Source: Fallopia convolvulus (taxonomy: Eukaryota > Streptophyta > Magnoliopsida > Caryophyllales > Polygonaceae). Taken from it: a DNA stretch of 64,000 nt. The stretch spans positions 33,047,683 to 33,111,682 of the forward strand of contig OZ024737.1 of NCBI GenBank assembly GCA_964016875.1. Direction: 5' to 3'. Position numbers and translations under genes: made by a program. The notes beneath the pieces were generated by a model. It was not told where the DNA came from, ran no database searches, and saw nothing but the letters and a program-made list of their open reading frames with translations. How positions within the stretch are numbered: the first letter of the stretch is position 1; each line of letters starts with the position of its first letter. Below, piece by piece: positions 47,020 to 58,601 of this stretch.

Positions 47020-47778
47020 CCAATTTCTCCATTGTAATTAGGATTTGATCTTTCTTTAGTTCACTAGAAGAGAATCATAAGTTGGTTTCATTGCCGGGCT
47101 GGATGTGGTTCATTCAATATTTGCTTGTTTGGTGGTGACCCAAAATCATTGCATGCCATTGAACAATATGTCGTAATAGATGATGCATGTCGTATAGAAC
47201 ATCGATAACTTTGAGCTCCAAAGTCTTTAGCGTTAGATTCTGATCCATTACTAAGCTACCCTGTTTGTTTTTGAGTGAGAGGGCAATTCATTCTACGAAG
47301 GATACCCTTACAAGGGTAGTAACTTGTTAAAAACCTAGGCAAACCTTATGTGTTAAGAGGACCTTTCAAGCTCAATTTAAAAAACATTTTCATTTTCTAG
47401 TTTCTCAATTGCTTTTTGTCCATCTCACCATAACACAATTTCTTAGATGATTGATGCTAATTTTGGCACATTCATTGGTGCTTATACTCTGTCATTGAAA
47501 CAACTTCAGATTCCTAGCCTTTCATCATATATCGTGATGCAACATGTTGGCTTTTGTTTGATAAATTGGTCAATATAGGCAATTAATGCAACATATTGAT
47601 CGAATTTAACAGCTGAAGATCAGGGACTAATATACCAAGACAACCATTAAAACCACTTACAACAAGGCAACAAGCACGCAGGACAATTAATAGAGACACA
47701 CTCCGAAAAAAAAAATGAAAGAAGACATGACAATTAAACAGGCTATAGGAAATTGGAGGGTACATGGAGCCATACTGA
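47020..47778. other. Spacer between convergent genes
   Basis: It holds the 3' ends of the kinase gene (+) and the ankyrin gene (-), which face each other. No other gene seen. Confidence 0.5.
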
Positions 47779-50700
47779 TTAAAAAAGACAAAAAACAAAG
47801 ATTATTAAACTGAGCACAGTGGAGAGCGTGGCTATCCACATTGCTTCCTCAGATACGATGGCATAGACACCAGAGATGAAAGCGACGATGGTGGCCAAAA
47901 CAGCACAATATAGCAACAAGATGCACTCAAATGTCACCTTTCCCAGGAATGCACGTTTATGGATTACTCCAACCGTGTATTTCATCAAGACGCCTATACC
48001 GAATATCATGGCCACAGCGTCTGATGCCACGAACAGCTGAATGCAAAACTCCTTGATTCGCACGGCTTTTCCATAATCACAGTCGCCGGCTTTTGGATCT
48101 TTTATAGCATAGCTGCCGCTTGGTTGCTTAACACAGTTTGTCTTGTCTTGGCCATATCCACCCGGAATTGCGAAGGTTGCTGCAAATGTGAGTGTAACCA
48201 ACAGAGTTGCCGCCACTGATATGTTGTTTAGTAGTTTCATCAGGTCATCATCACTACTTCGCAATAGTAGATCATTATGCGCCAGAAGACACTTGATGCA
48301 TGAGATTACGCTTCTTGGTAGCCTCCATTCTCCCACTTTAGCACTTTCTAATGCAACCCAGATTGCATGCTATCATTAAACCAAATAAAACAATCAGTTA
48401 ACTAAAACTATATATATTGAGTATAGGCATTGTACATAACTGTACGAGGTTCCATCCTAAAATCAATCTATTTCTAGCTAATCTTATATATACCTGATTT
48501 TTGTCTCCCTTAGTCAAACGTTGTTGGCACAAGTCGACGGGTGTTTGATCTTGCTTGTTTCTAATGTCCGACTTTACATGTGGTGTTAGCAATAGACGGA
48601 TTGCCTTATCTTGGTCTGATTGAAGAATGGCACAATGCAATGGGGTGTTGCCCTCGGTGTCGGTCTCATTGATCAATCTAGACATTTGCGGATGTTTTTT
48701 GAGGCACTTGCTAAGAGTATATTCCCACAAATACCCTGTACATGTACGTACTGAAGGTATAGTCGAAAGGTGGAGCGCGGTCTTGTGGCTGGTAGCATGG
48801 GGAAGCTCAATGGAACGTGGGCACATTTGAAGTATGAGGTGTGTACAAAATCCATGGCCATTAGCAGCCGCTCGGAGCAAGGGAGTGAAGCCTTGGTTGT
48901 CATACATGAAGGCCGCCGTCATGTCACCCTCACTAAGTAGTTTCTTCACTGCTTTGGGTTGCCCCATCTCTGCCGCATAGTGCAGAGGAGTCTTTCCACA
49001 ATCATCTACCTTGTTCAACAATTCCGACCATTGACGAATCACTCTAGTCCCAACCCATGGAAGCATTGTTGATGTGGCTGTTGATAAAGCGAGTACATTA
49101 TTCTTGAGTCTGTTTATAAAAGATGCATCTGGTATCTCCGGTACATACCCTACACACACACATATAGGATCAGAATCACTAGGCTTTTATACTAAGCCTA
49201 TAAGAGCACTCCTATATGCCCACACGTTCCCAGTCTACCTACCTATCGATCCAGAGACTTTATTCAGAAGGGGCTTACATACATTCTCAGAAGGGATATG
49301 ATCTATTTTTGTAGCACTTTACAATTAATTAAGTTGGCATTCATAACTTGTATATATATTACTTAACGAAAGCGTTGCTACGGTACCTCCGGTGCTCCTT
49401 GCAGCAGCATGGAGAGGATTTTGACCATGGGGGCCGCTAGTGATAAGCATGGAATCGGTTGTCGTTGTACGGCGAGATATTGAGACAATTTCATCCACAA
49501 CCTTGCCACGAGCATGTAGGGCTGCGAGATAGAGCAGACTTTCGCCATCGTTGGTAACAAAAGAAACCAGACAAGGGTAATTTTGCAGGAGATGCAAGGC
49601 GACATGATAGTGCCCATTCCTAAGAGCCTTGTGAGCAGGGGTGTCTCCGTTTTCCGACTTGGTCTTCCATGGCTCCCTACATACTTGATGGTCCACGTCA
49701 ATGATGTCGACTTCCAGTTGTTGGTCCTGATCATGCAAGGAGTGCATTTGCTTCTTGTTTCTTAGCGTTCTGTCGATGTCACTAGTCGAGGTGGCGAGGG
49801 ATAGAATGGCTTTTACGGCCTTGAGCTTCCCAGCTGCGGCGGCCATGTGGAGTGGCGTCTCCCCTCTCGAATTCTCTCCGGAGATGAGCAAATCATGTAC
49901 TCGAGGATCGTTGGGCTCTTGTATGGCTCGCCTGATGAGATTCATCTCCTCGTCTCTGGCTGCTATGTGGAGAATGCTGTCTCCGTAAGGTCCTCGGTAT
50001 TTCAGAAGCTCATCCCAATTGCTTCTAACCAATTCAATCCATTTCTTACCCTCATGCTTGAACAATTCCATGTTTAATCCCTCTTTCACCCTCCTCCATT
50101 CTCTTGCTAAGCTTTTCTGATCGATATAAATCATGATTCAAATGCCATGTTAAGTTTCATAATTTATCAATTAGCACACATATATAATATACTACGTACA
50201 TACTATATATATATTGTTGAAAAGGAAGCTTTAATTTAATTAATTGACTTACCAATTTGAGGGGAATTTTGTCGTCGGATTGGCATAAATCAAGGGGAGC
50301 GCAACCATCATTGTTCTCCAACCTCCAATTGATGCCATCGACTTCGAGTAGGGCGTCCGCAACATCTAGATAAGGATCAGAGTCGTGGGCCAAGGCGAGA
50401 TGTAGTGTGTTGCCTCGATCATCCGCCATATTAACATCTAGTTTATGAGGGGTTGACGGCTTGTCCAAGGCCAGACCCAAGGTTTTGCTGCCTTGCTTAT
50501 CACTCACGTTAACATCTAGATGTTGACGAGAGTTTTCGGCCAAGACGATATGTAAGGGCGTGTTGCCTTGGTTATCAGCCACATTGATGAGCTGCTTCAT
50601 TCTCGTGTTCCCAAGGCATACCCTAACAAAACCGGCATCCCTCTTTGCCACGTGGAGAGCGGTTTTGCCTTGATCGGTAACCTCTAATATGGATTGTGGA

Positions 50701-51653
50701 GACAACTCCAAGATTGTCGCCAGCACTGTGAAGAAACCCATGCTAGAGGCTCTATGCAAAGGCGTCATGTCGTCCTTGTCATGCACGCATGCGAGGGAGC
50801 TATCGGCCTTGAGCAGCGTCTTCACCATTATCTCTATGCTCTCCTCTACCGCATAATGAAGCACTGTCTTCCCCTTATCTTCATCTTGCTTTTTCAAGAG
50901 CTCCTTTCCTGCCGCTTTTATTAAAGCCAGCATAACTTCCTCTACAAAACACATATATACAAGGTAAGTGTCAAAGTTCGGTGGACCAATATAACTGTGT
51001 AGGAGGTATAACTAATTACCTGTTAATTTTCGGGCAGGATGAAAGACGGTCATGCCACGTGGCCCCGAAAAGCTAACCGACGCATGACCCTCCCATTGGG
51101 GATTCAAAATGGTCTTGAGAAAGCCCTGGCAAAAGCTATTTGCAGCAAGATAGGCAGGATTCTCCCCCACATTATTGACAAAAGAGACCAAATTCACATC
51201 CCTACCAAGAAGCAGCATTGCAATATCCTCGTGCCCATATCTTAGAGCCGTGTGAAGAGGCGTATCGCCTCTCTTACCATCCTTCTCCATCCAGCAAAGC
51301 TTCTTCTCCCGATCATCAACAAATCCACTATAGACGACATGATCATGGGCATCTAAGAGGGATTGAACCGTGGCCTTGTCCCCGGATTCGGCGGCCAGGT
51401 GCAAGGGCGTCTCTCCTCTGGAGTTGGGTTGGCAAAGGAGGGCGTAATAAGAGCGATGATCACCGAAAGCGGCGAGCTGAGGGAGGGTTGATTTGATGAA
51501 GTCAGCGTTACCGTGTTGGGCGGCTACGTGAATGATGTTGCTTTCTACCCCTCGGGTTCGGCATCTCAACAGGTCTTCGTTCAGCTTATTAGATGGGACG
51601 GTTTTCTCATGTTCCGCCGCTTTGTACACCTCGTCGTCCATCATCATTGACAT
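47779..51653 (-). CDS. Ankyrin repeat protein with C-terminal PGG domain (ACD6-like)
   Basis: Minus-strand exons 51653-51020, 50941-50253, 50116-49387, 49149-48494 and 48369-47779 join in frame (GT-AG) to 1099 aa. Unit 1 (first two exons) starts like other ANK-PGG proteins (DDEVYKAAEH, then NIIHVAAQHGN) and carries ankyrin repeats (RGETPLHLAAESGD, GKRGDTPLHTALRYGHEDIA). Unit 2 repeats the layout (DSILHIAARDEE, SRGETPLHMAAAAGK, NGDTPAHKALRNGHY, GKTPLHYAAEMGQ). The last exon has the PGG domain (FAATFAIPGGYGQD) and about four transmembrane helices. Relatives such as ACD6 are membrane proteins in defence and cell-death control. Alternatively, unit 2 alone, from ATG 50134, gives a usual-length 664-aa protein and unit 1 is a truncated tandem copy. 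I prefer the fusion because exon 2 and exon 3 have clean, in-phase splice sites 136 bases apart. Confidence 0.85.
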
Positions 51654-51875
51654 TACTGTTTGCCGGTGTGGCTTATATTTTACGTACTCGATCTGAGCAA
51701 CAAAATTAACGAATTTCCTATTCTACACTAAAAATATCAAGACCATATTAAAAAAAGGCGTAAATTGATTGGACCAGACCATAATACAGTGATGGAATAC
51801 TTTTAGTAGTCACCCTGTTTGAGGTTGAAAAATACCCCTTACTAGTTAATTAAATTAGTTGATATTCGTAATTAT
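51654..51875. promoter_or_regulatory. Upstream region of the ankyrin gene
   Basis: The promoter of the minus-strand ankyrin gene should lie here, but no TATA box or other element could be fixed with confidence. A Stowaway-like MITE begins at 51878. Confidence 0.3.
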
Positions 51876-51877
51876 TA

Positions 51878-52172
51878 CTTCCTTCGTATAAGTCTACTTT
51901 GTTTTTTTAGACTTAAAATCTTGCTCAAAAAAACTTATTTTTTTATATATATATTGGATTAAACTTTTCCACTTTAACCCTTACATTTAATAAAAAAGTG
52001 AACTAAATTTGCCCTATTTTCATTTTTAATGTATAAAGTAAACATTTAATTAAGGTCATTTTTGTTTAATTCAAAATTTTCTTCTTTTTTTTGGTAGAAA
52101 AAAGGGTAATTCAAAATTTTCTTAATATATGTGTCCTACTCTAAAAAGACAAGGTGATTTATACGGAGGAAG
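51878..52172. mobile_element. Stowaway-like MITE (Tc1/mariner)
   Basis: The left end CTTCCTTCGTATAAGTCTAC and inverted right end CTTCCTCCGTATAAATCACC are matching inverted repeats, close to the CTCCCTCCGT ends of plant Stowaway elements. TA flanks both sides (51876-51877 and 52173-52174), the mariner target duplication. 295 bp, AT-rich, no coding frame. Confidence 0.8.
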
Positions 52173-52174
52173 TA

Positions 52175-52573
52175 GATGACAAATTCAAATCTCTTTTCTT
52201 GGCCTAAGTGTCTCTTATGTATTTTTAAGATAGAAAAACATTTCTACAATCCAATGCTAACAAAAATTATTTTTTTATGTATGTTTAAGATAGTATTATA
52301 CTCCTTATAATTACTACTTTGATTGTTGAAGGTTCTTTGTAAATCCCCATGAAAAAGTTGGAAAATAAATAAATTAATATATATATATAAGTTTATAAGT
52401 CACTCCTTATTATAAATTGATTTTGGGATAAAACATCTTTGAATATTATACCACGCTTGACAACTAAGTCGGATAGCACTAAGAATGTTTTAATGATTTC
52501 AAAAAGTGATTAGTTAAGCTATATGTACGTGACAGTGATGCACAAGCCCTTCACCTGCATGCGTTGTTGACAA
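52175..52573. other. AT-rich spacer
   Basis: No gene or named repeat recognised between the Stowaway element and the Helitron. Confidence 0.4.
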
Positions 52574-53393
52574 TCTATATCTATATAATTATAAAAATTC
52601 TCTCTTAATAGACCAATAAATAATCTTTCTATTAAAATTATGTATTGAAATAGAAAACACCATTAACAAATAATTGCATAAATGATCCGCCTTTTAAAAT
52701 AAAAAATACCATTAACAAATAGTTGGAGTTTGGAATACGAATGAGCACACCAAGTTGTCACAATCAATGCATCATATCATGTGTGTTAGCCTCTTAGTCC
52801 TTGTTTGGTTAACACTTCAAATCACATGAATTAGAAAATCATGGGAAGTAAGACTAAATAAATGTGTTTGGTTGAAAAATTATGATAAAAAATCACATGA
52901 TTTTAAAATCCTGGAAATTTGAACTTTCTGTGTTTTGTAAGAAGTTAACTTACTTAGTTCCCCCTTGGTAAGTTTCAATTCCCCCATTTTTCATGTAAAA
53001 TCATAAATTCTTTCTATTTTAAATTCTAAAGCTTACAATTCAATCAAACACATTTTCTCAAATCCATGGAATTTCAAATCATAGGAATTTAATTCTTGGA
53101 AAATAACTTCCTAGGAATTGCAATTCCTACATTCAACCAAACAAGCCCTTACGTTCCTTCTTGAATATTATAAAGAACAACTGTTTGAACTTCCATTTGC
53201 ACTATATTTATTGTAATTGACAAAATATAGAGCTAACATATAATTAATTGGCTAATTTCAAAAGATAGAACTGTTTGAACATACAATTTCTATTTTAATT
53301 CAAATAATATACACATTTACTTATGTCCACTTATAAAATAAATAAAAATAAAACGAAATCCTTCTCGTCCATCGGACGGGTCAAGCCTTCTAG
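52574..53393 (+). mobile_element. Non-autonomous Helitron with nested Tourist-like MITE
   Basis: The 3' end is clear: hairpin CTCGTCC-ATC-GGACGGG (one G-T pair), TCAAGCCTT and CTAG at 53390-53393, followed by T. The 5' end is placed at TCTATATCTATATAATTATA (52574) after A, which looks like plant Helitron starts but is less certain. No coding frame. A separate 352-bp MITE sits inside at 52797-53148. Confidence 0.65.
52797..53148. mobile_element. Tourist-like MITE (PIF/Harbinger)
   Basis: The left end GTCCTTGTTTGGTTAACACT and the inverted right end GGGCTTGTTTGGTTGAATGT match over about 14 of the first 15 bases. TTA flanks both sides (52794-52796 and 53149-53151), the 3-bp Harbinger target duplication. 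Interior without coding frame; contains inverted CATG-AAAATC-type motifs. Confidence 0.8.
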
Positions 53394-54889
53394 TATATTA
53401 TAAAATTATACATAAGACAATAGTAAGTAAAAGCAATTGCCTTATATGGAAAAAAAAATCATGAAACTAATTATATATCCCCACCCGGGCACCCTTGAAG
53501 ATAGTTCCAGAGAAAATTTCCAACATAAAAAGAAGAAGATTGTTGCAGAAAATAAATTGAATTTTTAAAGTTGTGAAAACAGCTCAAATTATAATGTGAT
53601 TACCATTATAGTAGCCTAAGCATAATGTCATCAATTAATAACATGCTTAATTAAAAATATACTACTGATTCCAAGCCGCTTTTTAATTTACTAACTACGT
53701 AAAGTTGCTAAATAACACAGAGATAAAGTATATATACTCACCTATTTAAATTGCTCTTCACGTCCAGAAGAAGCCGACCATATATAGTACAAAGAGAACT
53801 TGTTGCCTGGAAGGTACAAGCTAAGACATGACAAATTGACAATCCAAGATAACTAACGCACATATATAGTGCAGTAAATAATCGTCGTTCCAAAAAAAAT
53901 GATCGATGATAGAAGATTGAATATGAAGGAAGGTGATTGTTTTTCTAAAGGCTGAATATGAAGGAAGGTATATATTATTAAACAAGTCATCAAAGCTTTA
54001 CACAAAAAAAAAGTCACGAATGGAAACATTAAGAAACGCAACGAATATATAAACAAAGCACATAGGTTAGTTATGGGTTGGATTATGGATAGTTAAAGGA
54101 GTCCTTTTACTACCTGATTTATGAATAAAAATGACGTACACGTCTCACTCGATTAATCCGTTACCCGTAAAAAATTTCACCTATATCCGATTCACCCGTC
54201 ATCTGATAGTGAGTTGGGTGACCAGCTACCTGCGATTTATTAAATTAAAACATTGATTTATAAAATTCTAGAGTTAATATATAAAAGAAGCATTGACTTG
54301 TGGTGCGTTGAAAAGAGACGACGGTCAGAGTGAGGAAGACTAGTGGTGAAGCAGCGAAGGACAGTTATTAGCAGTGGTGTTGAGAAGACGATAGTGGAGG
54401 TGCAAAGAAGATGATTGATAAAGTGGAAGTGGCAACACCTATTGAGGAATCCGAGGGGGAAGTTGAAGGCTGCAAAATAGAACATAATAGATTACTAGAC
54501 GAGTAGTAACATTTGGAGGCAGCAATGCTAGGTCGTGAGCTAGGTTTAATTTATAGAAGGTATTATAATATAATATATATTAGGTTAAATTATACGAGTG
54601 TTAAATGGGTGGTGAGTAGTGAATCGGGTGTAAAATCTTACCCATATTGGCCCATCACCGGTTCATCCGTAACCCGAACCATCCGCCATCCGCTTTTGTT
54701 CGGTTTTTCACTCATATATTTGAGTCGTCCGTGGATACGTCTAGTCCTACAACACATATATAGTACCTACGTAGTAAAATTAAAATTAAAATTAAAATTA
54801 AAGCTCTTTTTTAAAAAAAAAACTAAACCTCATTTTAAGATTAAAATAATTTAAAGCATAGCATAGATTAGAATCCTGGAATTGTGAAA
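53394..54889. other. Intergenic DNA, no gene recognised
   Basis: AT-rich with scattered short frames. 54130-54770 has CCCGTAAC/TCCGTAACCC motifs near both ends and may be a decayed element like the one at 59539, but ends and target duplication could not be found. Confidence 0.35.
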
Positions 54890-55835
54890 ACTGTCACAGA
54901 CGAATTTTTCCCGTATTATTCGCATATTTTTCAATAAAATACGACACAGACGAATTTTTCCCGAATTATTCATGAATTTTTCGAAAAATACATTTTTATG
55001 AGACGTGCCCAGTTTGTTCATCAGAAATAGTGATTTGTTCATCAATACTAACTAATTGTGCATTGAGTTTTTGATAACATTGTTCATTGATTTCGAACTT
55101 TTTTAATTTTTAATTTTATATTTTAACCTTATTTATGTGTAGGAATACAATATTTATGTAGTTTTTTATGCACATATAATTAGTTTTGATATACCCATAT
55201 TTGTTCATTGATATACCCCTATTTGTTCATTAATATACCCATGGTATACCATTATTTGTTCATTAGTATATTTCTTTTTTGTTCATTGGTATACCCTATT
55301 TGTTCATGGATATACCCTTATTTGTTCATTGATATGACCAAATATGGGTATGGCAATGAACAAATTGATATTATTAATGAACAAATATGCATATAGCAAT
55401 GAACAAATTGAGGTTACCAGTGAACAAATATGCATCTAGTAATGAACAATTATATGAAAAAGGCAATGAACAAATATGCATAAACCAGTGAACAAATTGA
55501 TGTTACTAATGAACAAATATGCACAAACCGATGAACAAATATGCCAAAACCAATGAATAAATATTTTCGTTTTTTATGAACAAAATCACAATGTTGATGA
55601 ACATATTGCATGTAATTTTGATATACATTTGTTCATTTTTTATGTACAAACAATAGATTTTTGATGCACAAGCAATAGTTTATTTATGCATAAAATCATA
55701 GTTTTGATGAACAAATCCACATTACTGATGAACAAATCCACAATATTGATGAACAATCTGGGCGCGTGTCCTATTTCCGTTTTTTTTCAAAAATACGCGA
55801 ATAATTCGCCAATAATTCGCCCGTGCCGTTTTTCC
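54890..55835. mobile_element. Fold-back element built of GTTCAT repeats
   Basis: The left half carries TTTGTTCATTGATATACCC and similar units; the right half carries the reverse form, AATGAACAAATATGC. Outer parts also match in inverted form: ACGTGCCCAGTTTGTTCATC near 55005-55025 and (inverted) ACGCGCCCAGATTGTTCATC near 55740-55760, and GACGAATTTTTCCCGTATTA against GGGCGAATTATTGGCGAATT. CACAGACGAATTTTTCCCG is itself present twice on the left. No coding frame. Ends and target duplication are not fixed; the right side may extend to about 55945 through GATCCAACGGCTC. Confidence 0.7.
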
Positions 55836-56424
55836 CCTTTTTAAGTGAAATGATCAGCGCCTTTGATTTTTCTTGATCCAACGGCTCCTGTTCTTTCTTA
55901 TTTCGCACCTGGGCGCCCATTCGCACCTGAACCGGACTCTACATAAATAACCCATTTAATTATTTATTTGGTGTACATTACATAATAATTTATGATATAA
56001 TAAATTTCTTTTTCATCTAAGTTTGGTTGGAAGTTCAGGCATTATTTTAATTTTATTTGCTAAATCTACCACCGATTTTGCGGGTTTATTTTTTATACAT
56101 ATTTTCTTTTCAAATTAAAATTAATGTGGTTCTTGTACATATGAAATTGTGAATAACCAATAATAATATTTTGTCTTTTTAAGGAAAATGATATTATGTC
56201 GTCATATGTTTTTATATTATACATAGTCTTATTATTTTTTTTTTCTAAAAGAAGAATCTCAAGTTTTTTAAAAGGAGATAAATAATCAATTTATAAATAT
56301 GTATATAATGTCTTTCAAATAAATCTTTAAATAGTTATTGTATTTTCATATTGAGTAATATCAATACATAAATGTGAATCAATTAAAATCTCATTTATTT
56401 AACTTGAGAGGGACAACTTTTATA
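55836..56424. other. AT-rich spacer
   Basis: No gene recognised. Contains GATCCAACGGCTCC near 55875, a motif also found after the GTTCAT region near 1650. Confidence 0.4.
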
Positions 56425-56690
56425 GTTGTAAAGATTGTTCCTTTTTATAAGAAATCGTTATATTCCTTTAGAATCGTTCATTCTTATAAGAAATCATTAT
56501 ATTACATTATTGTTTTAAAATGGTTCATTCTTATAAGAAAACATTATATTCATGTAGAATCGTTCATTCTTATAAGAAGTTGTTATATTCCTTTAAAACC
56601 GATCATTCTTAAAAGAAAACGATATATTGCTTTAGAATCGTTCATTCGTATAAGAAATCGTTATATTTCTTTAGAAATCGTTGTATAGCA
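56425..56690 (+). repeat. Tandem repeat, units of about 40-48 bp
   Basis: Around six imperfect copies of CGTTCATTCTTATAAGAAAT plus CGTTATATTCCTTTAGAAT. The open frame at 56374-56688 is simply the translated repeat (repeating 'SFILIR'-like peptides), not a gene. Confidence 0.75.
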
Positions 56691-56879
56691 CTAGGATGTT
56701 TCTTTTTGTATGGATTTCGGATTTGACGTACTATTGTGCATCTACATCACCTTTTTATGGTAATGGATTTCGGATTTGTTTATATTAGTGCATTTCGGCA
56801 CCTTTTTGCTTATGGTAGCGATCAAAACATATATGTATAGATCCCATAAATTATAAATCACATAAAACCATGAAAGTGT

Positions 56880-56937
56880 TACTAAAACCCTAAAACCCTA
56901 AAACAATAAAAAATGTTTCTAAAAACCCTAAAACCCT
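56880..56937 (+). repeat. Short telomere-like CCCTAAA-type repeats
   Basis: AAAACCCTAAAACCCTAAAAC followed later by AAAACCCTAAAACCC (written here in short pieces). These resemble plant telomere units with an extra A; five or so units only, so an interstitial short motif rather than a telomere. Confidence 0.45.
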
Positions 56938-56950
56938 TCCCAGGAAGGCT

Positions 56951-57037
56951 GGAATTGCGGGCCAGTTTTCACAATTTCAGGAATTGTGGGCCAGTTTTCA
57001 CAATTCCAGGAATTGCGGCCTAGTTTTCACAATTTCA
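56951..57037 (+). repeat. Three 29-bp tandem repeats
   Basis: GGAATTGYGGGCCAGTTTTC plus ACAATTYCA occurs at 56951-56979, 56980-57008 and 57009-57037, with one to three changes between copies. The function is unknown. Confidence 0.8.
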
Positions 57038-57472
57038 GGCATCGCACGAAGGCAGCCTTCGTAGGTATTAGCTCAGACCTCGTAATTTTTCTTAATTCCC
57101 GTTTTACCCCTTCGCGAATCCAGCCTTCGTGATTTCTTTCTCGCGATTCTAACCTTCGCGGAATTCCTGTGCGATTACCAAAAAACTGAATGCGTATGTA
57201 CGTTGCGAATATAAATTTATTAAATAGTTAGATCATTTTAATACTATTTATAGAGTTAAATCGCAAAACTCTAGAGCACACATGCACTCCATAAAGTAAG
57301 GACTAAGGAATATATTTTCCTTGAAAAAAAGAGCAAGGAATATATTTTAATAAACAAGATATGAAAGCAAGGAATATAATAAACAATAGTACAGCAAATG
57401 GATATGAAGATTAATAAATAAAGCAAGGAATATAATAATCGATCGAGACAAGACCTGAAAAGCAAAATTTCC
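57038..57472. other. Spacer, no gene recognised
   Basis: CTTCGCG and GCCTTCGTG motifs recur between 57050 and 57160; the rest is AT-rich. Confidence 0.4.
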
Positions 57473-57773
57473 TATTAGAATGCATTCCCACATTTAAAGT
57501 TAGGACATATCTTGCCTAGTATATATATCCTTGGGCTACTCCTCCTATTGCCAATTGGTTTTAGGATGGAACCTCATTAGGCTTAATATGGTATCAATGC
57601 GATTTGTCAAACGGCCTCTCTCGATCCTAGGCCCGTCCTGTCGTGTTGTCCAAGTGTCAACTGGACTAGCCCGTTGCACTTGCGGGGGCATATTAAAATG
57701 CATTCTCACATCTAAAGTTGGGACATATCTTGCCTAGTATATATACCCTTGAGCTACCCCATTGGGCTTAATA
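57473..57773 (+). mobile_element. TRIM (miniature LTR retrotransposon)
   Basis: The 5' LTR (57473-57588) and 3' LTR (57691-57773) both run from TATTARAATGCATTCYCACA to GGCTTAATA; the 3' copy lacks about 35 bases in the middle. The primer-binding site TGGTATCA follows the 5' LTR directly at 57589, and TTGCGGGGGCA just before the 3' LTR is the polypurine tract. TTCC occurs directly before and after (57469-57472 and 57774-57777), a 4-bp match to the expected target duplication. About 100 bases of internal DNA leave no coding room. The CATTGCCAATTGGTTT-type phrase is common in plant TRIM families. Confidence 0.8.
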
Positions 57774-58103
57774 TTCCCAAACCTAAACCATACGAAAACT
57801 CGACAAAAACACAAAGCCAGAAGCCGACGTAGTAGAACATACCAGATGTGGTATAGTGACATCACCACGATGATGTACGCCGATCATTCATCAGAGCGAT
57901 GTAGGCTCATGATCGAATATATATTCTAGAATAATCGATCTTAGGCCAATACTTGGCACAAACGTACCCAAAAGTGTGTATCAAAGTGAGCAGACCTCAC
58001 ATTAATATATGCCTTGTTGGGACTCGTTTAGTATGTCTAATTACACCTACATGCAAGTTGAAGTTTTTCCACCAGTAGTAAGTAATCCGAGAGAAAAATC
58101 AAA
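57774..58103. other. Spacer, no gene recognised
   Basis: No coding frame or repeat identified. Confidence 0.4.
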
Positions 58104-58601
58104 GGGAAATTTTTTTTTGTGCCCCTGAAGTTTTGTCTTTTTTTTTTGGTGCCCAAGAAAAAAACTTATTTCTCTTGGTATCCTTAAGGTTTTGGCTTTT
58201 CTCGTTGATGCCCCTCTCTGGTTCAAATTAGCTAATTTCAAGCTTACCATTATGTTCATCACCCTTAAATTAGTAGGATTCAACTCTTAAAACACTTAAA
58301 TTCATAATCAAACTATATCAATTTGAATTTTTAAACAATCCTCTATTTTAAGGGGTTGTTCACAAATTTTTTAAAAAAATCAAATTGATGTAGTTTGCTT
58401 ATGAATTTTGATGTTTAATAGTCAAATCCTACTAATTTAAAGGTGATGAACATAATGGTAAGCTTGAAATTGGCTAATTTGAATCGGAGAGGGGCGTCAA
58501 CGGGAAAAGCCAAAAGCTTAGGGATACCAAGAGGAATAAGTTTTTTTTCTTGAACACCAAAAGAAAAAGGCAAAAACTTAAGAACACAAAATTTTTTTTC
58601 C
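58104..58601. mobile_element. 498-bp fold-back MITE
   Basis: The whole element is a near-perfect palindrome centred near 58350. It starts GGGAAATTTTTTTTTGTG and ends CACAAAATTTTTTTTCCC. Inside, TTCAAGCTTACCATTATG is mirrored as CATAATGGTAAGCTTGAA, and TAAATTAGTAGGATT as AATCCTACTAATTTA. The open frames on both strands here (58047-58283, 58415-58824) are products of the palindrome and not genes. Transcripts would form a long hairpin. Confidence 0.85.

Noticed and set aside
56425..57037. CRISPR-like array
   Set aside because: The units are directly adjacent without unique spacers and the context is a plant nuclear genome.
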